NCBI GenBank assembly: GCA_030044075.1
Contig: JASHWM010000117.1
Coordinates: forward strand, 1 to 14,238
Origin: Candidatus Rhabdochlamydia sp.
GTDB lineage: Bacteria; Chlamydiota; Chlamydiia; Chlamydiales; Rhabdochlamydiaceae
DNA length: 14,238 nt
Direction: 5' to 3'
Shown here: positions 7,155 through 13,988 of the stretch, in pieces
How positions within the stretch are numbered: the stretch's first letter is position 1
Layout of the letters: each line of letters starts with the position of its first letter
Position numbers and translations under genes: made by a program
Notes under the pieces: model-generated
Databases searched by the model: none
Told to the model about the DNA's origin: nothing
What the model saw: only the letters and a program-made list of their open reading frames with translations

Positions 7155-7873
7155 AAGGCCTGCCTTTGCTTTAATTTTTTAATAGCTTCTGACATATCAG
7201 GGACCTTGTACAAATAACTTCCTGAGACAAGGACATTGGCGCCAGCTTCGATACATAATGCGGAGGTCTTATCATCAATTCCGCCATCGACCTGGATATC
7301 GAACGGTAAAAGGTTCTGATTTTCTTTTCCGTCCTCTGTTTTGCCACTTTTCCCAATCGCAAGCTGATTGCAGAGGTTTCTTGTAAATCGAATTTTATCG
7401 AGCACCTCGGGCATAAAAGCCTGCCCCCCGAATCCTGGATGAACCGTCATCAGTAGTATGAGATCGCACTTGTCCAAGTATTTGGGGATAATGGAAGAAG
7501 AAGTTTCCGGGCAAAAAGCAAGTCCTGCCTGTACACCGCATTTGCGGATATAGTCTAGGGTGTCCTCCACGTCTTCAGTAGCTTCCAGGTGAAATGTGAT
7601 CCTGTCTGCCCCAGCTTCAATAAAACGTTCCACATACTCGAATGGCTGATAGATCATGAGGTGGACGTCTAAAAAAAGGGAGGTCGCCCGATTGATGGAG
7701 GAGACAGCCTTTGGCCCAAGAGTTAAATTAGGAACAAAATGTCCGTCCATGACATCGATATGCACAGCATCAGCACCTGCTGCTTCAATTTTCTTTGCCT
7801 CGTCGGCCAGATTGCCAAAATCCGCTGACAAAATGGAAGGCTCTACAATAATATGCTGTTGCCAATCTTTCAT
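7151..7873 (-). CDS. rpe: Ribulose-phosphate 3-epimerase
   Basis: Rpe interconverts D-ribulose 5-phosphate and D-xylulose 5-phosphate in the non-oxidative pentose phosphate pathway. The TIM-barrel signature is complete: PSILSADFGNL near the N-terminus, AVHIDVMDGHFVPNLTLGP, LDVHLMI, ITFHLEA, LLMTVHPGFGGQAFMPEVL, and IQVDGGID followed by GANVLVSGSYLY. Predicted metal ligands are H38, D40, H71 and D196, with D40 and D196 as the acid/base pair. At 240 aa it is longer than the usual 220 or so because of a hydrophilic insert around residues 174-189 (GKSGKTEDGKENQNLL) just before the VDGG strand. The ATG at 7873 is 62 nt after the upstream gene and is served by its own strong promoter. The stop overlaps the yvcK start as ATGA. 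Confidence 0.97.
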   Translation of the reverse strand: MKDWQQHIIVEPSILSADFGNLADEAKKIEAAGADAVHIDVMDGHFVPNLTLGPKAVSSINRATSLFLDVHLMIYQPFEYVERFIEAGADRITFHLEATEDVEDTLDYIRKCGVQAGLAFCPETSSSIIPKYLDKCDLILLMTVHPGFGGQAFMPEVLDKIRFTRNLCNQLAIGKSGKTEDGKENQNLLPFDIQVDGGIDDKTSALCIEAGANVLVSGSYLYKVPDMSEAIKKLKQRQAL

Positions 7874-7905
7874 AAAATCTTTTTAATATTAAATTTTTCC
7901 ATCAC

Positions 7906-7917
7906 TTCCCGAGGGAA
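7906..7917. repeat. Short palindrome at the predicted rpe transcription start
   Basis: TTCCC (7906-7910), GA, GGGAA (7913-7917) is a perfect 5-bp inverted repeat placed directly downstream of the predicted -10 of the rpe promoter. It could be an operator or a small 5' hairpin. There is no T-run, so it is not a terminator for the upstream gene. Confidence 0.4.
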
Positions 7918-7946
7918 TTTATAAATGTTTGCTTTTCAAAAGTCAA
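7918..7946 (-). promoter_or_regulatory. Strong sigma70-type promoter for rpe-yvcK-HAD-efp-accBC
   Basis: On the minus strand TTGACT (7946-7941) and TATAAA (7923-7918) are separated by 17 nt (7940-7924), close to the bacterial consensus on both boxes. The -35 lies within the last codons of the upstream 648-aa gene, whose stop is at 7938-7936. Transcription would start near 7911, leaving a leader of about 37 nt before the rpe ATG at 7873. Confidence 0.7.
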
Positions 7947-9882
7947 GGGCTTGCTCAATGGTCGTATAGAAAAGCTGCCTTTTATCGCGGTCCTCGCAAG
8001 AATAGATATAACCTAAATAGCTCACATCAAACAGCTGAAGATGGATAGAAATAAGTCCTGGGGATAGGACAAAGAGACGGTCCATGGCATCAAATAAAGA
8101 TTTCTTTAAAGAAAAATCTTGCACAGAGAGCATGACAAATAAATGTTTTTCTCCTTCTTTCTTACTCAGGTGCCCCTTCTTTTTTTCCTCGCTTGATTTT
8201 TTGCTCATCTCAAGGAGCATCAAGAAAAGAACTTTCAAAATTTCAGGGTCAAGCACACTCCTCATCTCGACAGGGAAAATCGAATGATAGAAATTTTCCA
8301 AGAGGAACTCGTTTTTTTGCCCCACTTCTCCAAGCATCTTTTTTAACTGGAGGAAAACTTCGATCTGCTTTGAGATCATTCCTCCGTTAAAATCCCTTAC
8401 TTCACCGACGACCCGCTGCAGTTCTGTGAAAATTTCCTGCCGGGCCTTATACAGGTCTACCGAGTGGTCGCCCCGCAAGAAAGATGTATTGGGAAGGCAT
8501 AGGCGGAAGACCGTTGCTTCCTTTGGATATTTTTTCCTTAAAAGGCCCACTTTCCTTACCCTGTCAGGAAGGCATCGCAGGTAACTATTTCCTTTTTGAA
8601 ACAAGTCCTGAATGGCAGGTGTGTCAGAGGACAAGAGCACCCTTACTAGAACAACTGTGAAAGTAAGATCTGTATCTGTTTGCTCATCAAAAGTGATGAC
8701 GACCTGGGGGATATCCTTTGTATATTTGAGCTGCTGGCTGAGCGTTACAATGTTGCGCATGACCTCTTCTTCATTCCTTGGCATGAAGATCGGCCTTTGC
8801 AACCTTTCTACCTGGACCTTCAAATCATCGGGCAATACCCTTTTCAGTTTTTTGATCTCGTCCACAGTAAAGTCATGGCCCTCTTCTTTTTCCACCTCCA
8901 GATAGATCGTATGGATCGAGTCATCATGGCCCTGGTGCATAAAAAACGAGTTCTCAACAGCTTTAATGTTCGGGATATAATTCTGGAATGCCTTGATCAA
9001 ATGCCTTTGTTCAAAGACCTCATTTTCTTTCAAAAAGTTCACTCCGACAAAGACACTGAGCACTTTTTTGACGCCAAGGGGCAAGTAGAGCCTGGTCTTT
9101 AACAGTTTTAAACAAAGATGCCTCTTGCCCGGCGCTTCTTCGACCATTTGACGAAGCTGTTTTCTAAAAAGATAAAATACGTAGATGATCCTGCTCATTT
9201 GCTGGAACTCTCTAGCCACTTTGAACTCATATCTGCAAAGAACCAGGAACTGCTGCATCTGAATAAAAATGTCGTAGTCAAAGTCTTGCGGCCTGCTTTG
9301 CACTAACGCAGCGATCCTCTCCTGGATCAAGGAGGTTTTTTCATCTGTTGAAAGTCCTTTGATCTCCAGGATGCGGCTGGCATGGTACACCGATACGACA
9401 CCAAGCCGGATCTCTGTTTCGATCACTGCCAAGTTCCTTTTGAGCACTTCGATATCTTGGATGTCTTCCACGCAAATGACGATCTCTGCAACCGTATAGA
9501 GGCTATCGCTGAGGTCGATCAGTTTAAAGTCCCCAGCAAAGAAAAGGCCAATGTTAATTTTTTTTGCCGGCATGAGCCATCTGCTGATGATCTCAAGGAA
9601 GAACTTCCCTGCGCTCATCCGATAATGGCAGAGCAAATAGATCGATAAATTTAAAGATGAGGGGCCTTCATGAGACCACTTGATGCATGGCAAAAGGCTA
9701 TGAAACTCTTTTATCCACTCCTGCTTCATTTCTTCGCTGGAAAAATCGCAGAAAAACAAATCTGAGGGCAAGATCTTTTTCAGTAAGGACCTGATCGTCT
9801 CATTATACAGGGTAACGCCTAAATGATCGTGTTCATAGTCCAGAACAGTTGCAATCCGCAGAGAATTTTTATGGAGTAACAT
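7936..9882 (-). CDS. Large hypothetical cytoplasmic protein coupled to lysC
   Basis: I do not recognise this 648-aa protein. It has no signal peptide or convincing membrane span and looks like a soluble, charged, mostly helical protein of about 75 kDa. It begins MLLHKNSLRIATVLDYEHD. Around 200-265 it is helical and basic. Residues about 272-352 (VLSVFVGVNF, HTIYLEVEKEEG, then IKKLKRVLP) suggest alternating strands and helices of an ACT-like or ferredoxin-like type; this is inference only. A distinctive motif FMPRNEEEVMRNIVTLSQQL (366-385) is followed by IPQVVITFDEQTDTDLTFTV. A lysine-rich segment (KKSSEEKKKGHLSKKEGEK, about 561-579) precedes a final region rich in beta-strands. The ATG follows the lysC stop by one base (TAG T ATG), so its translation is probably coupled to lysC. 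It may be a Chlamydiae-specific family. Confidence 0.85.
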   Translation of the reverse strand: MLLHKNSLRIATVLDYEHDHLGVTLYNETIRSLLKKILPSDLFFCDFSSEEMKQEWIKEFHSLLPCIKWSHEGPSSLNLSIYLLCHYRMSAGKFFLEIISRWLMPAKKINIGLFFAGDFKLIDLSDSLYTVAEIVICVEDIQDIEVLKRNLAVIETEIRLGVVSVYHASRILEIKGLSTDEKTSLIQERIAALVQSRPQDFDYDIFIQMQQFLVLCRYEFKVAREFQQMSRIIYVFYLFRKQLRQMVEEAPGKRHLCLKLLKTRLYLPLGVKKVLSVFVGVNFLKENEVFEQRHLIKAFQNYIPNIKAVENSFFMHQGHDDSIHTIYLEVEKEEGHDFTVDEIKKLKRVLPDDLKVQVERLQRPIFMPRNEEEVMRNIVTLSQQLKYTKDIPQVVITFDEQTDTDLTFTVVLVRVLLSSDTPAIQDLFQKGNSYLRCLPDRVRKVGLLRKKYPKEATVFRLCLPNTSFLRGDHSVDLYKARQEIFTELQRVVGEVRDFNGGMISKQIEVFLQLKKMLGEVGQKNEFLLENFYHSIFPVEMRSVLDPEILKVLFLMLLEMSKKSSEEKKKGHLSKKEGEKHLFVMLSVQDFSLKKSLFDAMDRLFVLSPGLISIHLQLFDVSYLGYIYSCEDRDKRQLFYTTIEQALDF

Positions 9883-9883
9883 A

Positions 9884-10669
9884 CTATTCTACCTCTTCGA
9901 ATAAAAAAGGGCTGGTGTCCGCTCTAGGGAAACTTCCAATCATAGTGCCGCAAGAGAACCGGTCTTCGACCGGATTGAAGCTGCGCACATGCAGGGGCAA
10001 TTGATTTTTTTTTGCCAGGAGGATCGATCTTGGGTGAAGCACTTTTGCGCCCGCTATTACGATCTCCAGCGCATGGTCGTAGGTCATATTGGAAAAAAAA
10101 TTTGCTCCGGAATTCGATTTCGGATCTTTATCAAATATTCCGGGCACATCTTTATAAAATTCAACTTTGTCAGCTTCCAGGGCAATCGCTAAGGCAACAG
10201 CAGATGTGTCAGACCCTCCCCTGCCAAGCGTAGTGATCTCGCCGTCTTTACTTACACCTTGAAATCCCGCCACTATGACGACCTCATCTTTTTCTAGATG
10301 CTGGACAACGCGTTTAGGCTTTACTTCGACAATCCTTGCATCCGTATGATGTGAAGAAGTGATCATCCCTGATTGGCTTCCTGTAAAGGAGATGGCCTTA
10401 TGCCCCTGCAAATGAAGCGCCATGGCAAGAAGAGAGACGCTGACCCTCTCGCCAACAGAGACCAGCATGTCAAGTTCTCGTTTAGGCGGCTCCGGATGGA
10501 CCTGCTTTGCAAGACTGATCAAATTTTCCGTTTCGTTCGCCATCGCGCTTACAACTACAACAATGCGACCGTATTCATTTTTTTTCTTGATGATGATCTC
10601 GGCAATCTTTCGAAAACATTCTGGCGCTGCCACCGACGCACCGCCAAATTTCATAACTAGGGTTCTCAT
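9884..10669 (-). CDS. lysC: Aspartokinase, catalytic domain only (no ACT regulatory domain)
   Basis: Aspartokinase phosphorylates L-aspartate at the entry to the DAP/lysine and threonine/methionine pathways; DAP would feed peptidoglycan precursors. The 261-aa protein has KFGGASV (7-13), VVVVSAMANETENL, the SVGERVSVSLLA segment, FTGSQSGMITSS, and the nucleotide-binding part VVIVAGFQGVSKDGEITTLG followed by RGGSDTSAVALA, then YKDVPGIFDKDP and MTYDHALEIVIAGAKVLHPR. It ends after CGTMIGSF, exactly where the kinase domain ends, so the usual 130-160 residue ACT region is missing and the next frame does not supply it. An upstream TTG at 10675 would add MK, but the ATG at 10669 gives a better start. 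It is the first gene of the minus-strand run and divergent from the gene at 10877. Confidence 0.92.
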   Translation of the reverse strand: MRTLVMKFGGASVAAPECFRKIAEIIIKKKNEYGRIVVVVSAMANETENLISLAKQVHPEPPKRELDMLVSVGERVSVSLLAMALHLQGHKAISFTGSQSGMITSSHHTDARIVEVKPKRVVQHLEKDEVVIVAGFQGVSKDGEITTLGRGGSDTSAVALAIALEADKVEFYKDVPGIFDKDPKSNSGANFFSNMTYDHALEIVIAGAKVLHPRSILLAKKNQLPLHVRSFNPVEDRFSCGTMIGSFPRADTSPFLFEEVE

Positions 10670-10682
10670 TTTCAACTAAATA

Positions 10683-10747
10683 TTTCAGTTTATGCAAAAG
10701 TCTCTATCCTAGTAAAAAAGCCCCTTGGAGGCAAGCGAGAACTGAAA
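10683..10747 (-). promoter_or_regulatory. Structured lysC leader (possible attenuator)
   Basis: The predicted lysC leader contains an 8-bp inverted repeat, TTTCAGTT (10683-10690) and AACTGAAA (10740-10747), enclosing the terminator-like hairpin at 10714-10732. In RNA the two arms could pair and hold or compete with the hairpin. The leader is too short for a classical lysine riboswitch (about 170 nt), and I see no leader peptide of Lys or Thr codons. Confidence 0.35.
10714..10732 (-). terminator. Terminator-like hairpin upstream of lysC
   Basis: On the minus strand GCCTC (10732-10728), loop CAA and GGGGC (10724-10720) form a 5-bp stem with one G-U pair, followed directly by six T residues (10719-10714). 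No minus-strand gene precedes it in the divergent gap, so it would act inside the lysC leader. The stem is short, so its strength is uncertain. Confidence 0.5.
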
Positions 10748-10760
10748 AAAATAAAAAAAA

Positions 10761-10789
10761 TTTATAAAGATATCTTTAAAACTATCCAA
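10761..10789 (-). promoter_or_regulatory. Predicted lysC promoter with overlapping palindrome
   Basis: On the minus strand TTGGAT (10789-10784) and TATAAA (10766-10761) are 17 nt apart, predicting a start near 10754 and an 85-nt leader. The perfect palindrome TAAAGATATCTTTA (10765-10778) occupies most of the spacer and touches the -10 box, a position suited to a repressor operator. Confidence 0.5.
10765..10778. repeat. Perfect 14-bp palindrome in the divergent intergenic region
   Basis: TAAAGATATCTTTA reads the same on both strands. It lies between the lysC promoter elements and about 25 nt upstream of the -35 of the divergent plus-strand promoter. Simple AT-richness makes chance palindromes more likely here, so function is inferred from position only. 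Confidence 0.5.
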
Positions 10790-10802
10790 ACGCTGTTTGA
10801 AA

Positions 10803-10831
10803 TTTACATGAAATTCACAATTCTCAATAAT
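10803..10831 (+). promoter_or_regulatory. Predicted promoter for the 359-aa hypothetical gene
   Basis: TTTACA (10803-10808) and AATAAT (10826-10831) are 17 nt apart, each one base off consensus. The start would be near 10838, giving a leader of about 39 nt that includes the small inverted repeat TTGAA-CTTA-TTCAA (10841-10854). Confidence 0.5.
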
Positions 10832-10876
10832 GCCCTTCGATTGAACTTATTCAATCTTTACAATTGAGGTGTGATC

Positions 10877-11956
10877 ATGACATTAGAAGGACTTTCCTCT
10901 AACGACGTTTTTAACAAACTGGAAACATACTACACTGATAATATCAAAACCCTTGAAGCGGGATGCAATAAGACCGGCATCATCCAGCAGCAGGCGCAAC
11001 TTGCAATTCAGCTTTACACGGCAGCTGATGCAAAAAAACTCACTCTGCAAGAGTATAAAGATAAAAAGCAGACCATGGCAGATGATCTGGCAAGAATTGC
11101 GGAGATCAAAAACATGGCGCAGCAAGCAGCAGCTCTTTTTACTGACGGCCTCAAAAAGATGGATCGGCCGCCGCTTGATGCTACGACCCTCGAAACAATT
11201 AAATTTTTAAATCCACCTCTTCATGAGCAAGTGGCAAAGGAATATGCTACCTGTCAAGAACAATTATTAAAAATTAGAGAATGGAACAGATCGATCGTTA
11301 TCATTGCCGAACAGCTGTCCAAAGAATTTTCACCTGTTGAAACAATTGTTGGCAAAGCAGTTAAAATTATTGATAAAAAAATTGACGAGCTCGACCCTGA
11401 AAGCGCAAAACAACGGGCTGATTCGGTAGAAGCTAGTTCTGACCTTTCTGCAGGGAAAACAAATGATCTTGTAGTCGCTTCTTTACATGTGGATGGTTCT
11501 AATATTTCAGGAGCAGACGGTGTGTCCAAACCAACGGGAGCGGACGATTCGCCAAAGCCAAAAGAGCCAATAACTTCCGCACCTCAGCCTGCTCAAAATT
11601 CTCTCCTTTCGACCGTCGCTGCATTTAGCGACGCAATAGGTTTAACAGGAAAAGGAGGGTTCTTTTTCGGATTCGGCGGGGGTAAAACAGCACCTACTAC
11701 CGACCCATTAGCTGCTATCGACCCCTCGGACTTAGAGGCGTTAGGAGACGGGGCTGCCTGGTTAGAGGATGAAGAAGTCCCGGGCGAGCCAGACAAGAAA
11801 GCCGGAGATGACAAAGGTCAAGGAGACAAGCATCCAGCCCTAAGTACTGCTACAACAGGGGCTAACGGAAGCGGCGACGGACAAACCTTAACAACGCCTC
11901 TATCTAACACAACAGGTTCTACACAAGGCACTGGCGGCGACGAAAATAAACAATAA
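10877..11956 (+). CDS. Hypothetical protein with helical N-terminus and disordered, Gly/Ser/Thr/Asp-rich C-terminus
   Basis: I do not recognise this 359-aa protein. The ATG at 10877 is preferred over the in-frame GTG at 10871 because GAGG (10866-10869) sits 7 nt upstream of the ATG and only 1 nt from the GTG. Residues 1-180 are alpha-helical and charged, with coiled-coil-like stretches (IIQQQAQLAIQLYTAADAKK, DDLARIAEIKNMAQQAAALF) and two cysteines (C30, C125). From about 185 to the end it is low complexity and rich in Gly, Ser, Thr, Pro, Ala and Asp, acidic overall, interrupted by an unusual aromatic-glycine patch GKGGFFFGFGGGK (258-270). There is no classical signal peptide or membrane span. 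The architecture would suit a type III secreted or virulence-associated protein, but that is inference from composition. It is divergent from lysC and 109 nt upstream of rpsA. Confidence 0.85.
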   Translation: MTLEGLSSNDVFNKLETYYTDNIKTLEAGCNKTGIIQQQAQLAIQLYTAADAKKLTLQEYKDKKQTMADDLARIAEIKNMAQQAAALFTDGLKKMDRPPLDATTLETIKFLNPPLHEQVAKEYATCQEQLLKIREWNRSIVIIAEQLSKEFSPVETIVGKAVKIIDKKIDELDPESAKQRADSVEASSDLSAGKTNDLVVASLHVDGSNISGADGVSKPTGADDSPKPKEPITSAPQPAQNSLLSTVAAFSDAIGLTGKGGFFFGFGGGKTAPTTDPLAAIDPSDLEALGDGAAWLEDEEVPGEPDKKAGDDKGQGDKHPALSTATTGANGSGDGQTLTTPLSNTTGSTQGTGGDENKQ

Positions 11957-11964
11957 AAAAACGT

Positions 11965-12033
11965 GAAAATCCTAGCAAGTGCTGATAACACTTTTGCGAT
12001 TGCATTTATTATTAACCATTTGTTAGGATTTTC
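11965..12033 (+). promoter_or_regulatory. Long inverted repeat in the rpsA 5' region (terminator or S1 autoregulatory leader candidate)
   Basis: Arms 11965-11978 (GAAAATCCTAGCAA) and 12020-12033 (TTGTTAGGATTTTC) pair over 14 bp with a single G-U, enclosing 41 nt. An alternative small hairpin AAGTG/CACTT lies at 11977-11993, partly competing with the outer stem. The stem ends 16 nt before the AGGAG (12050-12054) of rpsA. It lacks a following T-tract, so it is not a canonical terminator. Confidence 0.45.
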
Positions 12034-12065
12034 CCATTGACTTACAAATAGGAGTAACCTTAACA

Positions 12066-13847
12066 ATGTCCAAAAACCTTAAACACGACTGGAGCGATAG
12101 TAAAATTATCGATGACGTCGACTTTCAAGAAAATGATGCAGAACAATTCAAAAAATTACTAGACCGTAAAGAACAGAACGCAGGCGCCGGCTCGGTTTCT
12201 TCCATGAGCACAGGACAAATCCTAAAAGGAAGGATCGTAGAGATCACAAAGGATTTCGTAGTTGTCGACGTCGGTTTAAAATCTGAGGGACTAGTACCGA
12301 TCAACGAGTTTTCGGAACCTGAAGAATTGTTTTTGGGCAGCGAGGTAGAGGTTTTCCTAGACCAGGCCGAAGGCGAAGATGGCCAAATCGTTCTCTCTCG
12401 TGAAAAAGCGAGACGTCAAAGACAATGGGAATATATCGTCAACCACTGCAAAGAAGGCTCCCTCATCAAAGGAAAAGTCATTCGCAAGGTCAAAGGCGGC
12501 CTCATGGTCGACATCGGCATGGAAGCATTCCTTCCGGGCTCGCAAATTGACAACAAGCGAATTAAAAACCTCGATGAATATATTGGGAACACATACGAGT
12601 TCAAAATTCTCAAGATCAACATGGAGCGAAAGAACATTGTTGTCTCTCGCAGAGAGCTTCTTGAGGAAGAGCGTATTTCCAAGAAGGCAGAAATGCTTGA
12701 GAACATCAATATTGGCGAGATCCGCAAAGGGATTGTCAAGAACATCACTGACTTTGGCGTATTCTTAGACCTCGAGGGCATCGACGGCCTCCTCCACATC
12801 ACAGACATGACATGGAAGAGAATCAAGCATCCATCAGAAATGGTGCAGCTTGGCGATGAGCTCGAAGTGGTCATCTTGCATGTTGACAAAGAAAAGGGAC
12901 GCGTCGCCCTTGGAATGAAACAAAAAGAATCCAATCCTTGGGAAGAGATCGAAAAGAGATATCCTCCAGGAACACGTGTCAAAGGAAAAATTGTCAATCT
13001 TGTTCCTTACGGAGCATTCATTGAGATCGAGCCTGGCATCGAAGGATTGATCCACGTCTCTGAAATGTCCTGGATCCGAAACATCTCCGATCCGACAGAG
13101 ATCGTGAACAAAGGTGATGAAGTTGAGGCGATTGTTCTTTCTGTACAAAAAGAGGAAGGAAAAATTTCCCTCGGCCTCAAACAAACAGATAAAAATCCTT
13201 GGGAAGATGTTGAGAAAAAATATCCGATTGGAAGCAGTGTCCCTGCCGAGATCCGCAACCTCACCAACTACGGCGCTTTTGTAGAACTCGAGCCTGGAAT
13301 TGATGGTCTCATTCACATTTCCGACCTCAGCTGGATCAAGAAAGTTTCCCATCCGTCAGAAGTTCTGAAAAAAGGCGACAAGGTGGAAGCTGTGATCCTA
13401 TCTGTAGACAAAGAGAGCAAGAAGATCACTCTGGGCGTCAAACAGCTCAGCCAAAACCCATGGGAAACTATCGAGAAAACCCTCCCGGTAGGAACACTTG
13501 TCAAAGGGATCGTTTCCAAGATCACTGCGTTTGGTGCTTTCATCGAACTGGAAAATGGCATCGAGGCCCTTGTGCATGTCACAGAACTTTCTGACCAGCC
13601 ATTTGGAAAAGTAGAAGACGTTGTATCAAAAGGTGAAGAAGTTGTTGCAAAGGTCATTAAGCTCGACCCTGAGCACAAGAAAATTGCTCTTTCGATCAAA
13701 GATTATCTGATCGACAAGAACAAGCACAACCATGATGACATCGTCGTTGCAAACCCTTCTAAAGAACCTGTTAAAAGGAAAAAGAAAGCGGTTAAGGAAG
13801 AAGCTCAAGAAGATAAAGAAGACAAAGAAAACAAAGACAACGAATAA
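12066..13847 (+). CDS. rpsA: 30S ribosomal protein S1
   Basis: S1 binds mRNA and brings it to the 30S subunit, mainly for messages with structured or weak ribosome binding sites. The 593-aa protein has six S1 (OB-fold) repeats at about 48-113, 131-197, 216-286, 302-373, 389-460 and 476-546. The first two are the degenerate ribosome-binding repeats ([40 protein letters not shown]). Repeats 3-6 have the strong RNA-binding pattern (for example [20 protein letters not shown] and DLSW). It is longer than E. coli S1 (557) because of a highly charged tail (about 550-593) rich in Lys, Glu and Asp. The ATG has AGGAG 11 nt upstream. nusA follows on the same strand, the order known in Chlamydia. Confidence 0.98.
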   Translation: MSKNLKHDWSDSKIIDDVDFQENDAEQFKKLLDRKEQNAGAGSVSSMSTGQILKGRIVEITKDFVVVDVGLKSEGLVPINEFSEPEELFLGSEVEVFLDQAEGEDGQIVLSREKARRQRQWEYIVNHCKEGSLIKGKVIRKVKGGLMVDIGMEAFLPGSQIDNKRIKNLDEYIGNTYEFKILKINMERKNIVVSRRELLEEERISKKAEMLENINIGEIRKGIVKNITDFGVFLDLEGIDGLLHITDMTWKRIKHPSEMVQLGDELEVVILHVDKEKGRVALGMKQKESNPWEEIEKRYPPGTRVKGKIVNLVPYGAFIEIEPGIEGLIHVSEMSWIRNISDPTEIVNKGDEVEAIVLSVQKEEGKISLGLKQTDKNPWEDVEKKYPIGSSVPAEIRNLTNYGAFVELEPGIDGLIHISDLSWIKKVSHPSEVLKKGDKVEAVILSVDKESKKITLGVKQLSQNPWETIEKTLPVGTLVKGIVSKITAFGAFIELENGIEALVHVTELSDQPFGKVEDVVSKGEEVVAKVIKLDPEHKKIALSIKDYLIDKNKHNHDDIVVANPSKEPVKRKKKAVKEEAQEDKEDKENKDNE

Positions 13848-13858
13848 TCTAATAGTTT

Positions 13859-13883
13859 GGGGGCGCTTTTTGTCAGCGCCCTC
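13859..13883 (+). terminator. GC-rich hairpin between rpsA and nusA
   Basis: GGGGGCGCT (13859-13867) and AGCGCCCTC (13875-13883) form a 9-bp stem with one G-U and a 7-nt loop TTTTGTC, only 11 nt after the rpsA stop. There is no downstream T-run, so it may be a partial or factor-dependent terminator or protect the rpsA mRNA 3' end. Confidence 0.55.
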
Positions 13884-13920
13884 CTCAATAGAATGGTAAT
13901 GCATCCACTCTAGTCATAAG

Positions 13921-13964
13921 ACTCAATATTGCAGTTTGAGTAAAGGTTAAAACCAAGTTAATAC
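13921..13964 (+). promoter_or_regulatory. Weak candidate nusA upstream element
   Basis: The inverted repeat ACTCAA (13921-13926) and TTGAGT (13936-13941) precedes nusA by about 50 nt. TTGAGT could also be a -35 box with the poor -10 TAATAC at 13959-13964 (17-nt spacer). Either reading is tentative; transcription from rpsA may be the main source. Confidence 0.25.
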
Positions 13965-13988
13965 CCAATTCAAAAGGGCTAAAAACGA

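Noticed and set aside
10676..10870. Lysine riboswitch (L box) upstream of lysC
   Set aside because: The predicted leader is only about 85 nt and none of the L-box core elements are recognisable; only a simple hairpin is seen.
12037..12042. TTGACT as an rpsA -35 box
   Set aside because: It lies only about 23 nt before the ATG, so the matching -10 would fall at the start codon with no acceptable sequence.
12416..12997. 193-codon antisense open frame inside rpsA
   Set aside because: It lies opposite a conserved S1 coding sequence, has low-complexity Ser/Arg/Thr composition typical of a mirrored Lys/Glu-rich gene, and no ribosome binding or family motif.
12834..13352. 172-codon antisense open frame inside rpsA
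   Set aside because: Another mirror frame of the S1 repeats; the apparent internal similarity comes from the repeated S1 domains on the other strand.
12066..13847. Direct DNA repeats within rpsA as a possible mobile or satellite repeat
   Set aside because: The periodicity of about 260 nt is simply the tandem S1 domains of the protein.
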